Below are positions 55,389-63,760 of a DNA stretch of 64,000 nucleotides, one piece after another. Below the pieces are notes generated by a model. The model was not told where the DNA came from. It did not search any database and saw nothing but the letters and a program-made list of their open reading frames with translations. Source of the stretch: Crossiella sp. SN42. Lineage in GTDB: Bacteria > Actinomycetota > Actinomycetes > Mycobacteriales > Pseudonocardiaceae. Position 1 is the stretch's first letter. Each line of letters opens with the position of its first letter. The stretch covers positions 1 through 64,000 of the forward strand of contig NZ_JAMHIV010000041.1 in the NCBI RefSeq assembly GCF_023897065.1. Reading direction: 5' to 3'. The position numbers and the translations under genes are program-made.

Positions 55389-56249
55389 ATGGACACGGTG
55401 CTGGGCGAGTTCCTGCGGTCGCGCCGGGCGCGGCTGACGCCGGCCGCCGCCGGGCTCACCGACTACGGTGACCGGCGCCGCGTGCCGGGGCTGCGCCGCG
55501 AGGAGCTGGCCCAGCTGGCCGGGGTGAGCGTCGGCTACTACACCCGCCTGGAACAGGGCCTGAACCACAACGCCTCCGAGTCGGTGCTGGACGCGCTGGC
55601 CGCCGCGCTGCGCCTGGACGCCGACGAACGCGCCCACCTGCACACCCTGGCCCGTCCCAGGCCCAAGGCCGGCCGTAGGCACGGCCCGGAACACCTCCAG
55701 CCCCACCTGCGCAGCCTGGTAAGCACGGTCAACCTGCCCGCGCTGGTCCTGGGCAGGCACACCCACGTGCTCGCCTGGAACCCGCTGGCGCACACCCTGC
55801 TGGCCGCCCACCTGGACTTCCACGCCCCCGGGGACCCGGCCACCCGCCCCAACTGGGCCAGGCTGTTCTTCCTGGACCCGCGCGTGCGCGAGCTGTTCGG
55901 CGACTGGGCGGACAAGGCCAGGGACACCGTGGCCGACCTACGGCAGATCGCCGGGCGGGACCGCGGCGACCCAGGACTGGCCAGGCTGATCGAGGAGCTG
56001 ACCCGGTGCAGCCCCGAGTTCGCCGAGCTGTGGTCCGGCCACCCGGTGCGCGGCTGCGCCAGCCACACCAGGGAGTACCGGCATCCCCAGGCCGGCTCAC
56101 TCATCCTGGCCGACGAGTTGCTGACCCTGCCGGATACCGACGGTCAGCGGCTGGTGCTCTTCCACGCCGAGCCCGGGTCCGCCTCGGCGGCCGCGTTGGC
56201 GCTGCTCAGCGATACTGCCCGGCACGCCGGGGAGGTGCTTGCGATATGA
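55389..56249 (+). CDS. XRE/MmyB-family transcriptional regulator
   Basis: Regulator of 286 aa with an N-terminal XRE helix-turn-helix (LRREELAQLAGVSVGYYTRLEQG, about residues 38-60; here described by its ends) and a C-terminal MmyB-like ligand-binding domain (WNPLAHTLLA near 137, HPVRGCASHTREYRHPQAG near 218). MmyB-type domains are thought to bind fatty-acid-like or other small ligands. ATG 55389 is used. It is divergent from the short SDR gene with a 97-base gap and probably controls it. Confidence 0.9.
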   Translation: MDTVLGEFLRSRRARLTPAAAGLTDYGDRRRVPGLRREELAQLAGVSVGYYTRLEQGLNHNASESVLDALAAALRLDADERAHLHTLARPRPKAGRRHGPEHLQPHLRSLVSTVNLPALVLGRHTHVLAWNPLAHTLLAAHLDFHAPGDPATRPNWARLFFLDPRVRELFGDWADKARDTVADLRQIAGRDRGDPGLARLIEELTRCSPEFAELWSGHPVRGCASHTREYRHPQAGSLILADELLTLPDTDGQRLVLFHAEPGSASAAALALLSDTARHAGEVLAI

Positions 56250-56330
56250 CAAATGCTTAAGGTTAGAATCCTTGCCTCATGGCAAAGACCTGGCTGGGTT
56301 GGCTCGCGGAGGGTGGGAATGCGATGGCTG

Positions 56331-56834
56331 CTAGGCCGTGTCCTCCTGCTGAGCTTCCAGCCCGCCGGATGCCGCGTGGAAGCTGGCGAGCCCGCTCAGC
56401 AGCGCGGTCTGTTCAGCCGGGCTCATGGCCCCCAGCACTCGTCCCAGCTCGGCCTGCCGCGCGCCCCGCAGCTGCGCCAGCAGCCGGGAACCGTCCTTGG
56501 TGAGTTCCAGCGACACCTCTCGCCGGTCCGCCAGGTTCGATCGCCGCGCCAGCAGTCCCGCGGCCTGCAGCCGGTCGCACAACCGGCTCGCCGAGGACGG
56601 GATCGCACCGAGCTCCTCGGCCAGCTTGCCCAGCGTGATCGACTGGTGCCGTTCGACGACGACCAGCGCGCCCAGCTGCGAGGCCGATACCTTCGGGTGG
56701 ACGCTCTCCGCGGCGCGCCCCCACACGATGACCAGTGTTTCCGCCGCAGCCTCCACCGCGGCCGCAAGCTCGGCCGGACGGTGACTGTGGTTCCGAACCA
56801 GGGCAGTACTCCACTCAGGCAGGTGTCGTGACAT
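56331..56834 (-). CDS. MarR-family transcriptional regulator
   Basis: Winged-helix repressor of 167 aa: helix-turn-helix ITLGKLAEELGAIPSSASRL (about residues 75-94) and wing ARRSNLADRREVSLELT, flanked by dimerisation helices. ATG 56834 is the best start, but it shares bases with the ATG of the divergent phosphatase gene (CATG, 56832-56835), leaving no gap between them; the true start of one may lie further in. It may regulate the divergent phosphatase gene. Nothing else is encoded between its end and the MmyB-type gene apart from a weak promoter-like site near 56264. Confidence 0.87.
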   Translation of the reverse strand: MSRHLPEWSTALVRNHSHRPAELAAAVEAAAETLVIVWGRAAESVHPKVSASQLGALVVVERHQSITLGKLAEELGAIPSSASRLCDRLQAAGLLARRSNLADRREVSLELTKDGSRLLAQLRGARQAELGRVLGAMSPAEQTALLSGLASFHAASGGLEAQQEDTA

Positions 56835-57984
56835 GCGAACCAACCGTCTCGCCTTTGCTGAGCGTGCCATGCTCTGCGCCCCGGCGCACGATCTGGGTGA
56901 TGTCCTGGCCGACATTCTCCACACTGAGTATGGGGCCAGTAGCACTGAGGTGTTCCTCGCCGACTACCGGATGCTCGCCCTGCAGCCGCTGCGCGCGGAG
57001 AATCCGGGCCCGATGGCCATCGCGGGCACCCCGGCCGGCCTGGCTTTTGGCGGCCAGGAGCCGGTGCGCCGCACCGAGGGCGCCGAGGAGGCGTGGTACC
57101 TGCCGATGACGGTGCGTGGCGACCGCTTCGGCGTGCTGCGGGTCACCTTCCCCGACCCGTCCGATGACAACACCGCCGAGGAGCTCATCGACCTGGCGCA
57201 CGCCGCGACCCAGGCCTTCCAGGTAGCCGAGGCCGCCACCGACCGCTTCCGCCTGGCCCGCCGGGCCGAACGCCTGACCCTGGCCGCCGAGATCCAGTGG
57301 CAGCTCCTGCCCGGCCGGGGCCTGGACCGCGAGGAGTTCAGCCTGGCAGGCCAGCTCGAACCGGCCTACGCCGTCCGCGGCGACAACTTCGACTGGACCG
57401 CCGACGCCGACGCCCTGACCATCGCCGTCACCAACGGCATGGGCGAAAGCGTAGACGCCGCCCTGCTGACCAGCCTGGCCATCAACGCCCTGCGCAACGC
57501 CAGGAGAGCGGGCGTCAGCCTCCCCGACCAGGCGGCCCTGGCCGACCAGGCCATCTGGTCCCAGTACGGCGGCCGCCAGCACGTCTCCACCCTGCTGCTC
57601 CGCCTGGACATCGCCGACGGCCGGGTCACCGCCATCGACGCGGGCTCCCCGAGGATCTGGCGCCTCCGCGATGGCGAGGTCGAACCCGTGCACCTGGAGC
57701 CTCAACTCCCGCTGGGCATGTTCGACAGCACCGTCTACGTCGAACAGGAGTTCAACGTCCTCCCCGGCGACCGCCTGTTCCTGCTCAGCGACGGCATCTT
57801 CGAGTCCGTCTACGAAGGCCGCCGCTACTCCGACAATTTGGAACGCATGCTCCGCGCCACCGCCAGCCTGCCCCCCGGCGAGGCGATCCGGGCGTTGTTG
57901 CACGACCTGCGCGCCTTTTGTCAGGACCAGTACCTGGACGACGACGCGGTGGGCGTGTGCCTGGACTGGACGGGGAAGGGTTAG
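56833..57984 (+). CDS. GAF-PP2C serine phosphatase (RsbU/SpoIIE-like)
   Basis: Predicted phosphatase of anti-anti-sigma factors, 383 aa. Residues 20-145 resemble a GAF sensory domain; 175-378 are a SpoIIE-type PP2C domain with QWQLLPGRGL, RGDNFDW, LSDGIFE and DDDAVGVCLDW. The motif usually written DxxGHG reads NGMGESVDA, so one metal-binding Asp is Asn and activity may be reduced. No membrane segment. Likely partner is a STAS protein such as that at 54307. Start codon overlaps that of the divergent MarR gene; an alternative ATG lies at 56869. Confidence 0.85.
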   Translation: MRTNRLAFAERAMLCAPAHDLGDVLADILHTEYGASSTEVFLADYRMLALQPLRAENPGPMAIAGTPAGLAFGGQEPVRRTEGAEEAWYLPMTVRGDRFGVLRVTFPDPSDDNTAEELIDLAHAATQAFQVAEAATDRFRLARRAERLTLAAEIQWQLLPGRGLDREEFSLAGQLEPAYAVRGDNFDWTADADALTIAVTNGMGESVDAALLTSLAINALRNARRAGVSLPDQAALADQAIWSQYGGRQHVSTLLLRLDIADGRVTAIDAGSPRIWRLRDGEVEPVHLEPQLPLGMFDSTVYVEQEFNVLPGDRLFLLSDGIFESVYEGRRYSDNLERMLRATASLPPGEAIRALLHDLRAFCQDQYLDDDAVGVCLDWTGKG

Positions 57985-58077
57985 CGACCCAGGGCGAAGC
58001 CCGCGAACAAGCGGCCGGGGCTCGCGACAAGGAACCAGCGACGGGCTGGCTTTTCAAGACCTGCCTGCGTCTCTGAC

Positions 58078-58109
58078 TTTGATCTTCGCCTGAAACCCCG
58101 AAGATCAAA
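58078..58109 (+). terminator. Stem-loop after the phosphatase gene
   Basis: An 11-base perfect inverted repeat (TTTGATCTTCG 58078-58088 with CGAAGATCAAA 58099-58109) around a 10-base loop lies about 95 bases after the phosphatase stop. There is no T-run. It may be a terminator or part of the repeat family in this region, since TTTGATCTTCGCCTGAAA also occurs before the repeat at 49696. Confidence 0.5.
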
Positions 58110-58275
58110 AGAAGTGTCCTCGCCGGACGGGCAGACCCCCGGAGGGGTTTGACAAGTCAAAAGCCGGTTGAGCAGGTTGCGGGGCTGAGCAGGCTGCCGG
58201 GGCCGGTTCCAGCGTGCTCGCGGTCCTCTCGTCTTCTCCGCACGGCCTTCCGACAGCGAACCACATCCCGCCGAG

Positions 58276-58400
58276 CAGCCGCCGTCACGTTGCGAGGGTT
58301 CGGCGGCGGTTGCTGTGAGCGTCTGCTCGGCGGGATGCGGTTAGCAGTCTCCAGGCCGTACGGAGAAGACGAGAGGCCCTCTTTGTGGGTTTTCACCCCG
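58276..58400 (+). repeat. Intergenic repeat, copy 2 (paired with 49696-49820)
   Basis: Near-identical to 49696-49820 in the same orientation. This copy also has the full left half of a palindrome: CATCCCGCCGAGCAG (58264-58278) pairs with CTGCTCGGCGGGATG (58323-58337), and GCCGCCG pairs with CGGCGGC inside. The gap 57985-58406 has no gene; it holds this repeat, the stem-loop at 58078 and short pieces shared with the 49.4-49.8 kb region (ACCAGCGACGGGCTGGCTT at 58035, TCAAGACCTGCCTGCGTCT at 58054). Confidence 0.8.
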
Positions 58401-58406
58401 GCCCGG

Positions 58407-59054
58407 CTACACCAATCCGTTCAAATGCGCGTACACCACCGCGTGCACCCGATCCCGCAATCCCAGCTTCGCCAATATCCGCGACACATGCGTCTTCACC
58501 GTCTCATCCCCCACGTGCAATGCCGCCGCGATCTCCGCGTTGCTGTGTGCCCGGGCCACCAACAGCAACACCTCTCGCTCCCGAGCCGTCAACGAGTCCA
58601 ACCCGGGTGCCGACGCGGGCGGCGCGATGCTTCCCGCGAACCGGGAGATCAACCGCTGCGTCACCGACGGGTCGATCAACGCGTCCCCGCGCGCCGCCAC
58701 CCGGATCGCGGTCAGCAGCTCCTCCGGCGGCAGGCTCTTTAACAGGAACCCGCTCGCTCCGGCGCGCAGTGCCCGGTACACGTACTCGTCGTTGTCGTAG
58801 GTCGTCAGCACCACGACCTTGGTCCGGTTGTCCGGCGCGGCCAGGATCGCCTCGGTGGCGCTCAGGCCGTCCACCTTCGGCATCCGGATGTCCAGCATCG
58901 CCACGTCCGGGCGCAACCGGGCCACCTCGGCCACGGCCGCGCGGCCGTCGGCTGCCTCGCCGACGCATTCCAGGTCCGGTTGTGTGGTCAACAGTGCCCG
59001 CAGGCCGGATCGCAGCATCGCGTGGTCGTCGGCCAGCAGTACCCGCACCGTCAC
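58407..59054 (-). CDS. Response regulator, NarL/LuxR family
   Basis: Receiver plus LuxR-type helix-turn-helix, 215 aa. Acidic pair Asp9-Asp10, phosphoacceptor Asp55 (AMLDIRMPK), conserved Lys in GFLLKS; the DNA-binding part has LTAREREVLLLVA and NAEIAAALHVGDETVKTHVS. GTG 59054 is inside a GTGA overlap with the kinase gene. The four-gene membrane operon starting at 60362 is divergent from this pair and is a likely target, though no operator could be identified. Confidence 0.92.
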   Translation of the reverse strand: MTVRVLLADDHAMLRSGLRALLTTQPDLECVGEAADGRAAVAEVARLRPDVAMLDIRMPKVDGLSATEAILAAPDNRTKVVVLTTYDNDEYVYRALRAGASGFLLKSLPPEELLTAIRVAARGDALIDPSVTQRLISRFAGSIAPPASAPGLDSLTAREREVLLLVARAHSNAEIAAALHVGDETVKTHVSRILAKLGLRDRVHAVVYAHLNGLV

Positions 59055-60214
59055 GCCCGGACCTCCAGTGGCTCCAACGGAAAAGTCACCGACGTTTGCC
59101 AGGTTCGGCCGTCCTCGGTGACGCCGTAGGTGGTGACTCCGTCGAACATGCCTGCCCTGCTGCGGATTCCGGCCAGGCCGCGTCTGCCGCTGGGCTCCGG
59201 GTCGCGGGTTGCCTTGGCCGCCACCGTGTTCCGGGTGGTCAGTTCCAGCTCGCCTTCGCGGAACTCCAGTGCCACGTCGATGCCCCGGGAATCGCCGTGC
59301 CGCAACGCGTTGGTGAGCATCTCCTGGATGATCCGGTACAGGGTGATGCCCAGGGAGTCCGGTAGCGCGCGGGGTTCGCCGCTGGTGCGCAGCCGGGCCG
59401 GGATGCCTGCCGCGCGTACGCCGTCGAAGAGCTCGTCCAGGTTGTCCAGGCCTGGTTGGCGGGCGCCGTCCAGGTTGTCGCCGTGCAGCAGGTCCAGCAG
59501 GTGGCGCAGGTCGATCATGGCGGACTGGCTGGCGGTTTCCACCGCGCTCAGGGAGCTGGCCACGGCCTCGGCGCCGGGGGCCAGGTTCAGGCGGGCGGCG
59601 CCGGCGTGCAGGTTGATCGCGCTGACGTGGTGGGCGATCACGTCGTGCAGGTCCCTGGCGATGGCGCTGCGCTCCTTGGCGATCGCCTGCGCCATGGCCT
59701 CCTCGGCGTCGCGGCGTTCCCGTTCGGCGCGCTGCTCCAGCTCGGCCAGGTGGGCGCGGCGGGCGGTGGTGTAGCGGCCGACCAGCCAGGGCAGCACCGC
59801 GCCGGAGAGCACCGCCACCGGCCACAGGTGCCAGACCTCGGGGCGGCGCATCAGCTGGACGGCCATCCTGCTGATCACCAGCACGCCGAGTGCGGTCCAC
59901 GCGTGCCAGCCGGAAAGCCAGGCCCCGGCCCGATATCCGGCGATCATCAGGCCCGCGTCGTTGCCGTGCACCGGCAGCATCGCCGCGGTCATGTGCACGA
60001 TTCCGTGCACGGCGGCCATGATCCCGGATTTCCGGGCCGGACCGGCCAGGCCCGCGTCGGCCAGGATGATCGCGCCCAGCACCGCCCAGGTGTCCCAGGT
60101 GGTGGCGCAGCCGGTGAGCAGGAACAGCATCGAGTCGGTCAGCAGGGCCACCGCCGCGACCAGCACCGACTGCCGGGACAGCGACCGGCTCGGCTCGTCG
60201 GTGGTCAAGCGCAT
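59051..60214 (-). CDS. Sensor histidine kinase (HisKA_3 type)
   Basis: Membrane kinase paired with the NarL-type regulator, 387 aa. Five or so membrane helices cover residues 15-145, then a coiled linker (ELEQRAERERRDAEEAMAQA), the phosphoacceptor ARDLHDVIAHH with His190, and an HATPase_c domain (QEMLTNALRHG, RRGLAGIRSRA). ATG 60214 is chosen over one at 60280 because GGAAGGAG lies about eight bases upstream. No extracellular sensing domain, so the signal is probably in the membrane or cytoplasm. Confidence 0.91.
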   Translation of the reverse strand: MRLTTDEPSRSLSRQSVLVAAVALLTDSMLFLLTGCATTWDTWAVLGAIILADAGLAGPARKSGIMAAVHGIVHMTAAMLPVHGNDAGLMIAGYRAGAWLSGWHAWTALGVLVISRMAVQLMRRPEVWHLWPVAVLSGAVLPWLVGRYTTARRAHLAELEQRAERERRDAEEAMAQAIAKERSAIARDLHDVIAHHVSAINLHAGAARLNLAPGAEAVASSLSAVETASQSAMIDLRHLLDLLHGDNLDGARQPGLDNLDELFDGVRAAGIPARLRTSGEPRALPDSLGITLYRIIQEMLTNALRHGDSRGIDVALEFREGELELTTRNTVAAKATRDPEPSGRRGLAGIRSRAGMFDGVTTYGVTEDGRTWQTSVTFPLEPLEVRA

Positions 60215-60361
60215 CGCACCGCTCCTTCCCCTGGGCCACCGCAGCGGACCCTGAGATGATCCGGCACCATCCCCCGGCACCGAGTCCCCCGTGCGGGGGA
60301 GGCCGGATCACCCGCCGTCGTGACGCCCCCGACCCCCGGCCGACCCTAACCTCCAGCGGCG

Positions 60362-61723
60362 ATGGACATCTCCGCGAACCGGCGGCGCGGCGCGCTGGTC
60401 ACCCTGCTCTGCGCGCTCGGGCTGCTGCTCGGCGCCGGTGCCGCGCACGCCGACGGCGCGGACCGCGGCGCGGACATCCAGGTCGCGCAGACCCTCGGCG
60501 AGCGCGAGCTGACCGTGGTGATCCGCGCGGTCGAACCGGTGCCGGGACCGGTGCACGTCGACGTGGTCACGCACGCCGGCAGCCCGCCCGGCGAGCTCGC
60601 GCTGCGGCTGTCCAGCTCGGGCGTGCAGCACAGCGCCACCCGCGTCCGCCTGGGCGCTGTCCCGGGTTTCCACCGCGCCACCCTGAGCGTGGACCGCGCC
60701 GGGCCGTGGGAGCTCGCGGTCGAGGACGGCAGCCGCACCGCCACCATCCCGTTCGTGGTGCCCGCGAAGGTCAAGTCACCGGCGGAGAACACCGTCTACG
60801 GCGGGTTCGTCGCCGCCGGGATCCTGTTGCTGGCGGCCCTGTTCCTCGCCCTGCGCGGCCACGCCCTGATCGCGCTGGCCCCGGCCGCGGGCCTGGTCGC
60901 CGCGCTCGCGGTGGCGGTCACCGCGGCGCTGCTGTCGGCCACCGTGCCGCTGCCGCCCGCGCCCGGCTCGGTGTGGGACCCGACCTACGACAGCGTCGCC
61001 GACCCCTACGCCCGCACCCAGCGACCCGCCGTCGACCCGGCCCGGCCACCGGTCACCCTGCTCGCCGACCAGGTCGGCGAGGACCTGCGGCTCGCCCTGG
61101 CCGACAGCGCCACCGGCCAGCCCGTCGACGACCTGCTGGTGCACGACAACGCCTTGGTGCACCTCGCGGTGGTCTCGCCCTCGGGCCGCCTGTGGCACCT
61201 GCACCCGATCCGGGTCGGCCCCGGCGACTACCGCGCCCGGCTGATCGCCCCGGAGACCGGCCGCTACGCCGTGGCCGCCGAGCTCGCCCGGCGCGGCGGC
61301 GGCCGTCAGCTGGCCCGGACCTCGGTGCGCCTCAACGAGATCGCGCCCAGCACCGCCCAGCTGGAACCGGTCGAGCTGCACCGCCGGATCGAACCGGCGG
61401 GCACGCCGAGCACGCTCACCGCCCGCTTCGGCGCCGCGGATCTCCAGCCCTGGCTGGGCATGCTGGGCCACCTCATCGTCATCGGGCCGGTGCGCGGAGA
61501 GGTCGCGGACGCCCCGGTGTGGGCGCACGTGCACTCGATGATCCCGCCCACTCCCGGGCAGCCGGGCAAGCCGGATGAGAGCGTGGCCGCCTACGGCCCG
61601 GACGTGCCGTTCACCTACACCTTCCCGCTGCCCGGCCGCTACCTGGTGTGGGCCCAGGCCGAACGCGGCTACGCGGTGCGCACGGTCGCGGCCGAGATCA
61701 CGGTGCCGGAGGCAGCCCGGTGA
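60362..61723 (+). CDS. Secreted/membrane protein of unknown function, His-containing
   Basis: 453 aa. Signal peptide ends near AGAAHADG; two or three membrane helices lie at about 140-200; the C-terminal ~250 residues are outside. That part has His-rich motifs, HDNALVHLAV and LWHLHPIRVG (about 255-285), LGMLGHLIVI and WAHVHSM (about 360-390), arranged as in YtkA/FixH- and CopC-like beta-sandwich proteins that handle copper or other metals. The assignment is by motif only. First gene of a four-gene operon; its stop overlaps the next start (GTGA). Divergent from the two-component pair at 58407-60214. Confidence 0.7.
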   Translation: MDISANRRRGALVTLLCALGLLLGAGAAHADGADRGADIQVAQTLGERELTVVIRAVEPVPGPVHVDVVTHAGSPPGELALRLSSSGVQHSATRVRLGAVPGFHRATLSVDRAGPWELAVEDGSRTATIPFVVPAKVKSPAENTVYGGFVAAGILLLAALFLALRGHALIALAPAAGLVAALAVAVTAALLSATVPLPPAPGSVWDPTYDSVADPYARTQRPAVDPARPPVTLLADQVGEDLRLALADSATGQPVDDLLVHDNALVHLAVVSPSGRLWHLHPIRVGPGDYRARLIAPETGRYAVAAELARRGGGRQLARTSVRLNEIAPSTAQLEPVELHRRIEPAGTPSTLTARFGAADLQPWLGMLGHLIVIGPVRGEVADAPVWAHVHSMIPPTPGQPGKPDESVAAYGPDVPFTYTFPLPGRYLVWAQAERGYAVRTVAAEITVPEAAR

Positions 61724-62124
61724 AGAAGGCGGTTCTCCTTGCCACGGCGGGACTTCTACTGCTCGCCGGAGCGCTGTTCGTGTTCTGGCCACGCGCCGAA
61801 GCCGGGGCCACCACCGCCCAGCAGAGCACGCCCAAGCACACCGTCGCGCTGTCCATCGCCGACCCGAAACCCGGCGACAACACCGTCACCCTGGCCGTCA
61901 CCGACCGCGAGGGCAAACCCGCCGCGGTGGACCGGGTCAGCCTGGAACCGGTGATGCCGCAGATGGGCCACGCGCTCGCCCCAGTAGGCGCGCAGGCCGA
62001 GGCGCCCGGCCGGTTCCGGGTGCACGGGTTCCTGTTCCACATGTCCGGTCCCTGGCAGCTGACCGTGGTGCTGCACGGCGCTTCCGGCGTCGACCGGGTT
62101 GTTTTTCCCTTGCTGGTCAAGTGA
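61720..62124 (+). CDS. YtkA/FixH-like membrane-anchored protein
   Basis: 134 aa: one N-terminal membrane helix (LLATAGLLLLAGALFVFW) and an extracytoplasmic beta-sandwich. The YtkA-type motif MPQMGHAL (about residue 83) and the later FLFHMSGPWQLTV (about 108) supply Met and His residues that could bind copper. Starts in a GTGA overlap with the preceding gene. FixH/YtkA proteins are linked to cytochrome oxidase maturation or metal handling, but no oxidase genes are seen here. Confidence 0.78.
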   Translation: MKKAVLLATAGLLLLAGALFVFWPRAEAGATTAQQSTPKHTVALSIADPKPGDNTVTLAVTDREGKPAAVDRVSLEPVMPQMGHALAPVGAQAEAPGRFRVHGFLFHMSGPWQLTVVLHGASGVDRVVFPLLVK

Positions 62125-62135
62125 AAGGGACGCCA

Positions 62136-63224
62136 ATGGAGACCACCGCGCCGAAAGGGTTGGTAGCGGCCGGTTTTGTGCTCGGCGGCAGCCTGCTGTC
62201 GCTGACCGGGCTGACCTGGGACATCCAGTGGCACAGCGATGTCGGCCCGGACACCTTCTTCACCCTGCCGCACCTGTTCCTGTACTCCGGCAGCGCGATC
62301 GCCGGTATCGCCAGCCTGGTCGTGGTGCTGCTGACCACCGCGGCCCAGCGCGGCGGCCGGCCGGTGGACCCGCTGGTCGGCGGCCGCGCGGTGGGCGTGT
62401 TCGGCCGCACCTTCGCCGCCCCGGTGGGCTACCTGGTCTGCGGGCTGGGCGCGGCCTCGTTCCTGCTGTACGGCCTGTGGGACCAGTGGTGGCACTCGCT
62501 GTACGGCTTCGACGCGGTGATCGCCTCGCCACCGCACATCGGCCTGCTGCTGTCCATCTCCATCACCATGATCGGCGCGGTGATGGTCTTCGCGGTCGCC
62601 CGGTCCTACCGCTGGGGCGCGATCGGCACCCTGGTCGGCCTCGCCGTGCTGCTCGCCTTCAGCACGGTGATCACCATCGGCCTCGGCGAGTTGCCCGCCG
62701 CCCCGGTCAACCCGATCGCCGCGGGCACCGCGTTCCTGTGCGTGCTGGTGGTGATCATCGGCGCGAGGGTGCTGGACCGGCCAGGTGGCGCGATCGGCGT
62801 GGCCGCGGTGCTGGCGGCGTTGCAGGCGGTGTTCTGGTGGTTCTCGCCGTGGGCGGCCAGGACGTATGCGGACGCGATCGGCCTGCCGGTGCGCGACTTC
62901 GTCAGCGAGGTGCCGGGCATGCCCTCGCTGTGGCCGCTCTGCCTGCTGCTGGTCGGCGGCGGCCTGGAGTTGTGGCTGGCCGCGGCACGGCGGGGCGGGG
63001 CTCGGCTGACCAGGGTGGGCGCGCTGGCCGGGGGAGTGGCCGGGCTGCTGGTCGGCGGTCTCGCGCCGGTGCAGGCCTCGCTGCTGCGCGGGCTCGCGCT
63101 GCCGGCTGCGGAAGTGTTGGTCAGTACCGCGATCGCCAGCCTGGTGCTCGGCGTGCTCGCGGGATTCCTGGGTGTGCGGTTCGGCGGGATGCTGCGGCAG
63201 CTCGCCCCGGTGCGGGAAGGGTGA
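62136..63224 (+). CDS. Polytopic membrane protein of unknown function
   Basis: 362 aa with about ten membrane helices and no recognised transporter motif. Conserved-looking His and Trp residues cluster at membrane borders: DIQWHSDVG (about residue 28), LPHLFLYSG (about 45), WDQWWHSLYG (about 118) and SPPHIGLL (about 132). Such a pattern suggests metal or haem binding, or a proton path, but this is inference. ATG 62136 with AAAGGGA upstream. The last bases overlap the next gene's possible GTG start. Confidence 0.7.
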   Translation: METTAPKGLVAAGFVLGGSLLSLTGLTWDIQWHSDVGPDTFFTLPHLFLYSGSAIAGIASLVVVLLTTAAQRGGRPVDPLVGGRAVGVFGRTFAAPVGYLVCGLGAASFLLYGLWDQWWHSLYGFDAVIASPPHIGLLLSISITMIGAVMVFAVARSYRWGAIGTLVGLAVLLAFSTVITIGLGELPAAPVNPIAAGTAFLCVLVVIIGARVLDRPGGAIGVAAVLAALQAVFWWFSPWAARTYADAIGLPVRDFVSEVPGMPSLWPLCLLLVGGGLELWLAAARRGGARLTRVGALAGGVAGLLVGGLAPVQASLLRGLALPAAEVLVSTAIASLVLGVLAGFLGVRFGGMLRQLAPVREG

Positions 63225-63229
63225 ACGGG

Positions 63230-63760
63230 ATGCGCAGGACACTGGCCGCGCTGCTGGGCGCGATCGGACTGCTGGTCGGCTCGGCCGCACCGGCACTGGC
63301 CTACGAGCCGGTGAACGTGGTGCACGCCGAGACGGTCCAGGCCGGGCCGTACAAGCTGACCGTCGGGTTCAGCACCTGGCCGGTGAAAGCCTTGCAGTCA
63401 CTGGACTTCAGCTTCATCCCCGAAGGCGGCATCCAGGGCCGCACCGGCACGCTGAGCATCATGGGTCCAGGCGTGAGCCGGGAACGTCCCCGGCCGCTGG
63501 TGCGGCACCCGCGCAAGCGGGAGGTGTGGGGACTGGACGTGCAGAGCCTGCCCAGCGAGGGCGACTGGACGTTCAAGTTCACCGTCAACGGCGCCGAGGG
63601 CTCCGGCACCGGGCAGCTGACCCTGCCCGTGCTGGAGCAACCCGGCCCGCCGATGGCGCTGAGCTGGTCGATCAGCACCCTGCCGCTGTTCGGTCTGGTG
63701 GCACTGTTGGTGATCGCCTGGCGCCGCAGCACACCTGAGGCGGCGCCCGCGCCCGGCTAG
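63230..63760 (+). CDS. Secreted protein with C-terminal membrane anchor, unknown function
   Basis: 176 aa. Signal peptide cleaved near APALAYEP, a beta-rich extracytoplasmic part (GPYKLTVGFSTWP, EGDWTFKFTVNG), and a C-terminal helix (PLFGLVALLVIAW) followed by Arg-Arg. It resembles the other small YtkA/FixH-like sandwich proteins of this operon. ATG 63230 follows GAAGGG by nine bases; GTG 63221, overlapping the previous stop, is an alternative. Its TAG overlaps the stop of the convergent DUF3618 gene (CTAG, 63757-63760). Confidence 0.7.
   Translation: MRRTLAALLGAIGLLVGSAAPALAYEPVNVVHAETVQAGPYKLTVGFSTWPVKALQSLDFSFIPEGGIQGRTGTLSIMGPGVSRERPRPLVRHPRKREVWGLDVQSLPSEGDWTFKFTVNGAEGSGTGQLTLPVLEQPGPPMALSWSISTLPLFGLVALLVIAWRRSTPEAAPAPG

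Noticed and set aside
56251-56270. An eighth full iron box (TTAAGGTTAGAATCCTTGC)
   Set aside because: Only one half matches the consensus, and no siderophore or iron gene follows. It is mentioned only as a half-site in a finding.
58407-60311. One long frame that would fuse the response regulator to an upstream stretch
   Set aside because: The added part is a shadow of the kinase gene. The regulator start at 59054 lies in a GTGA overlap with the kinase stop, and its first residues match the family.
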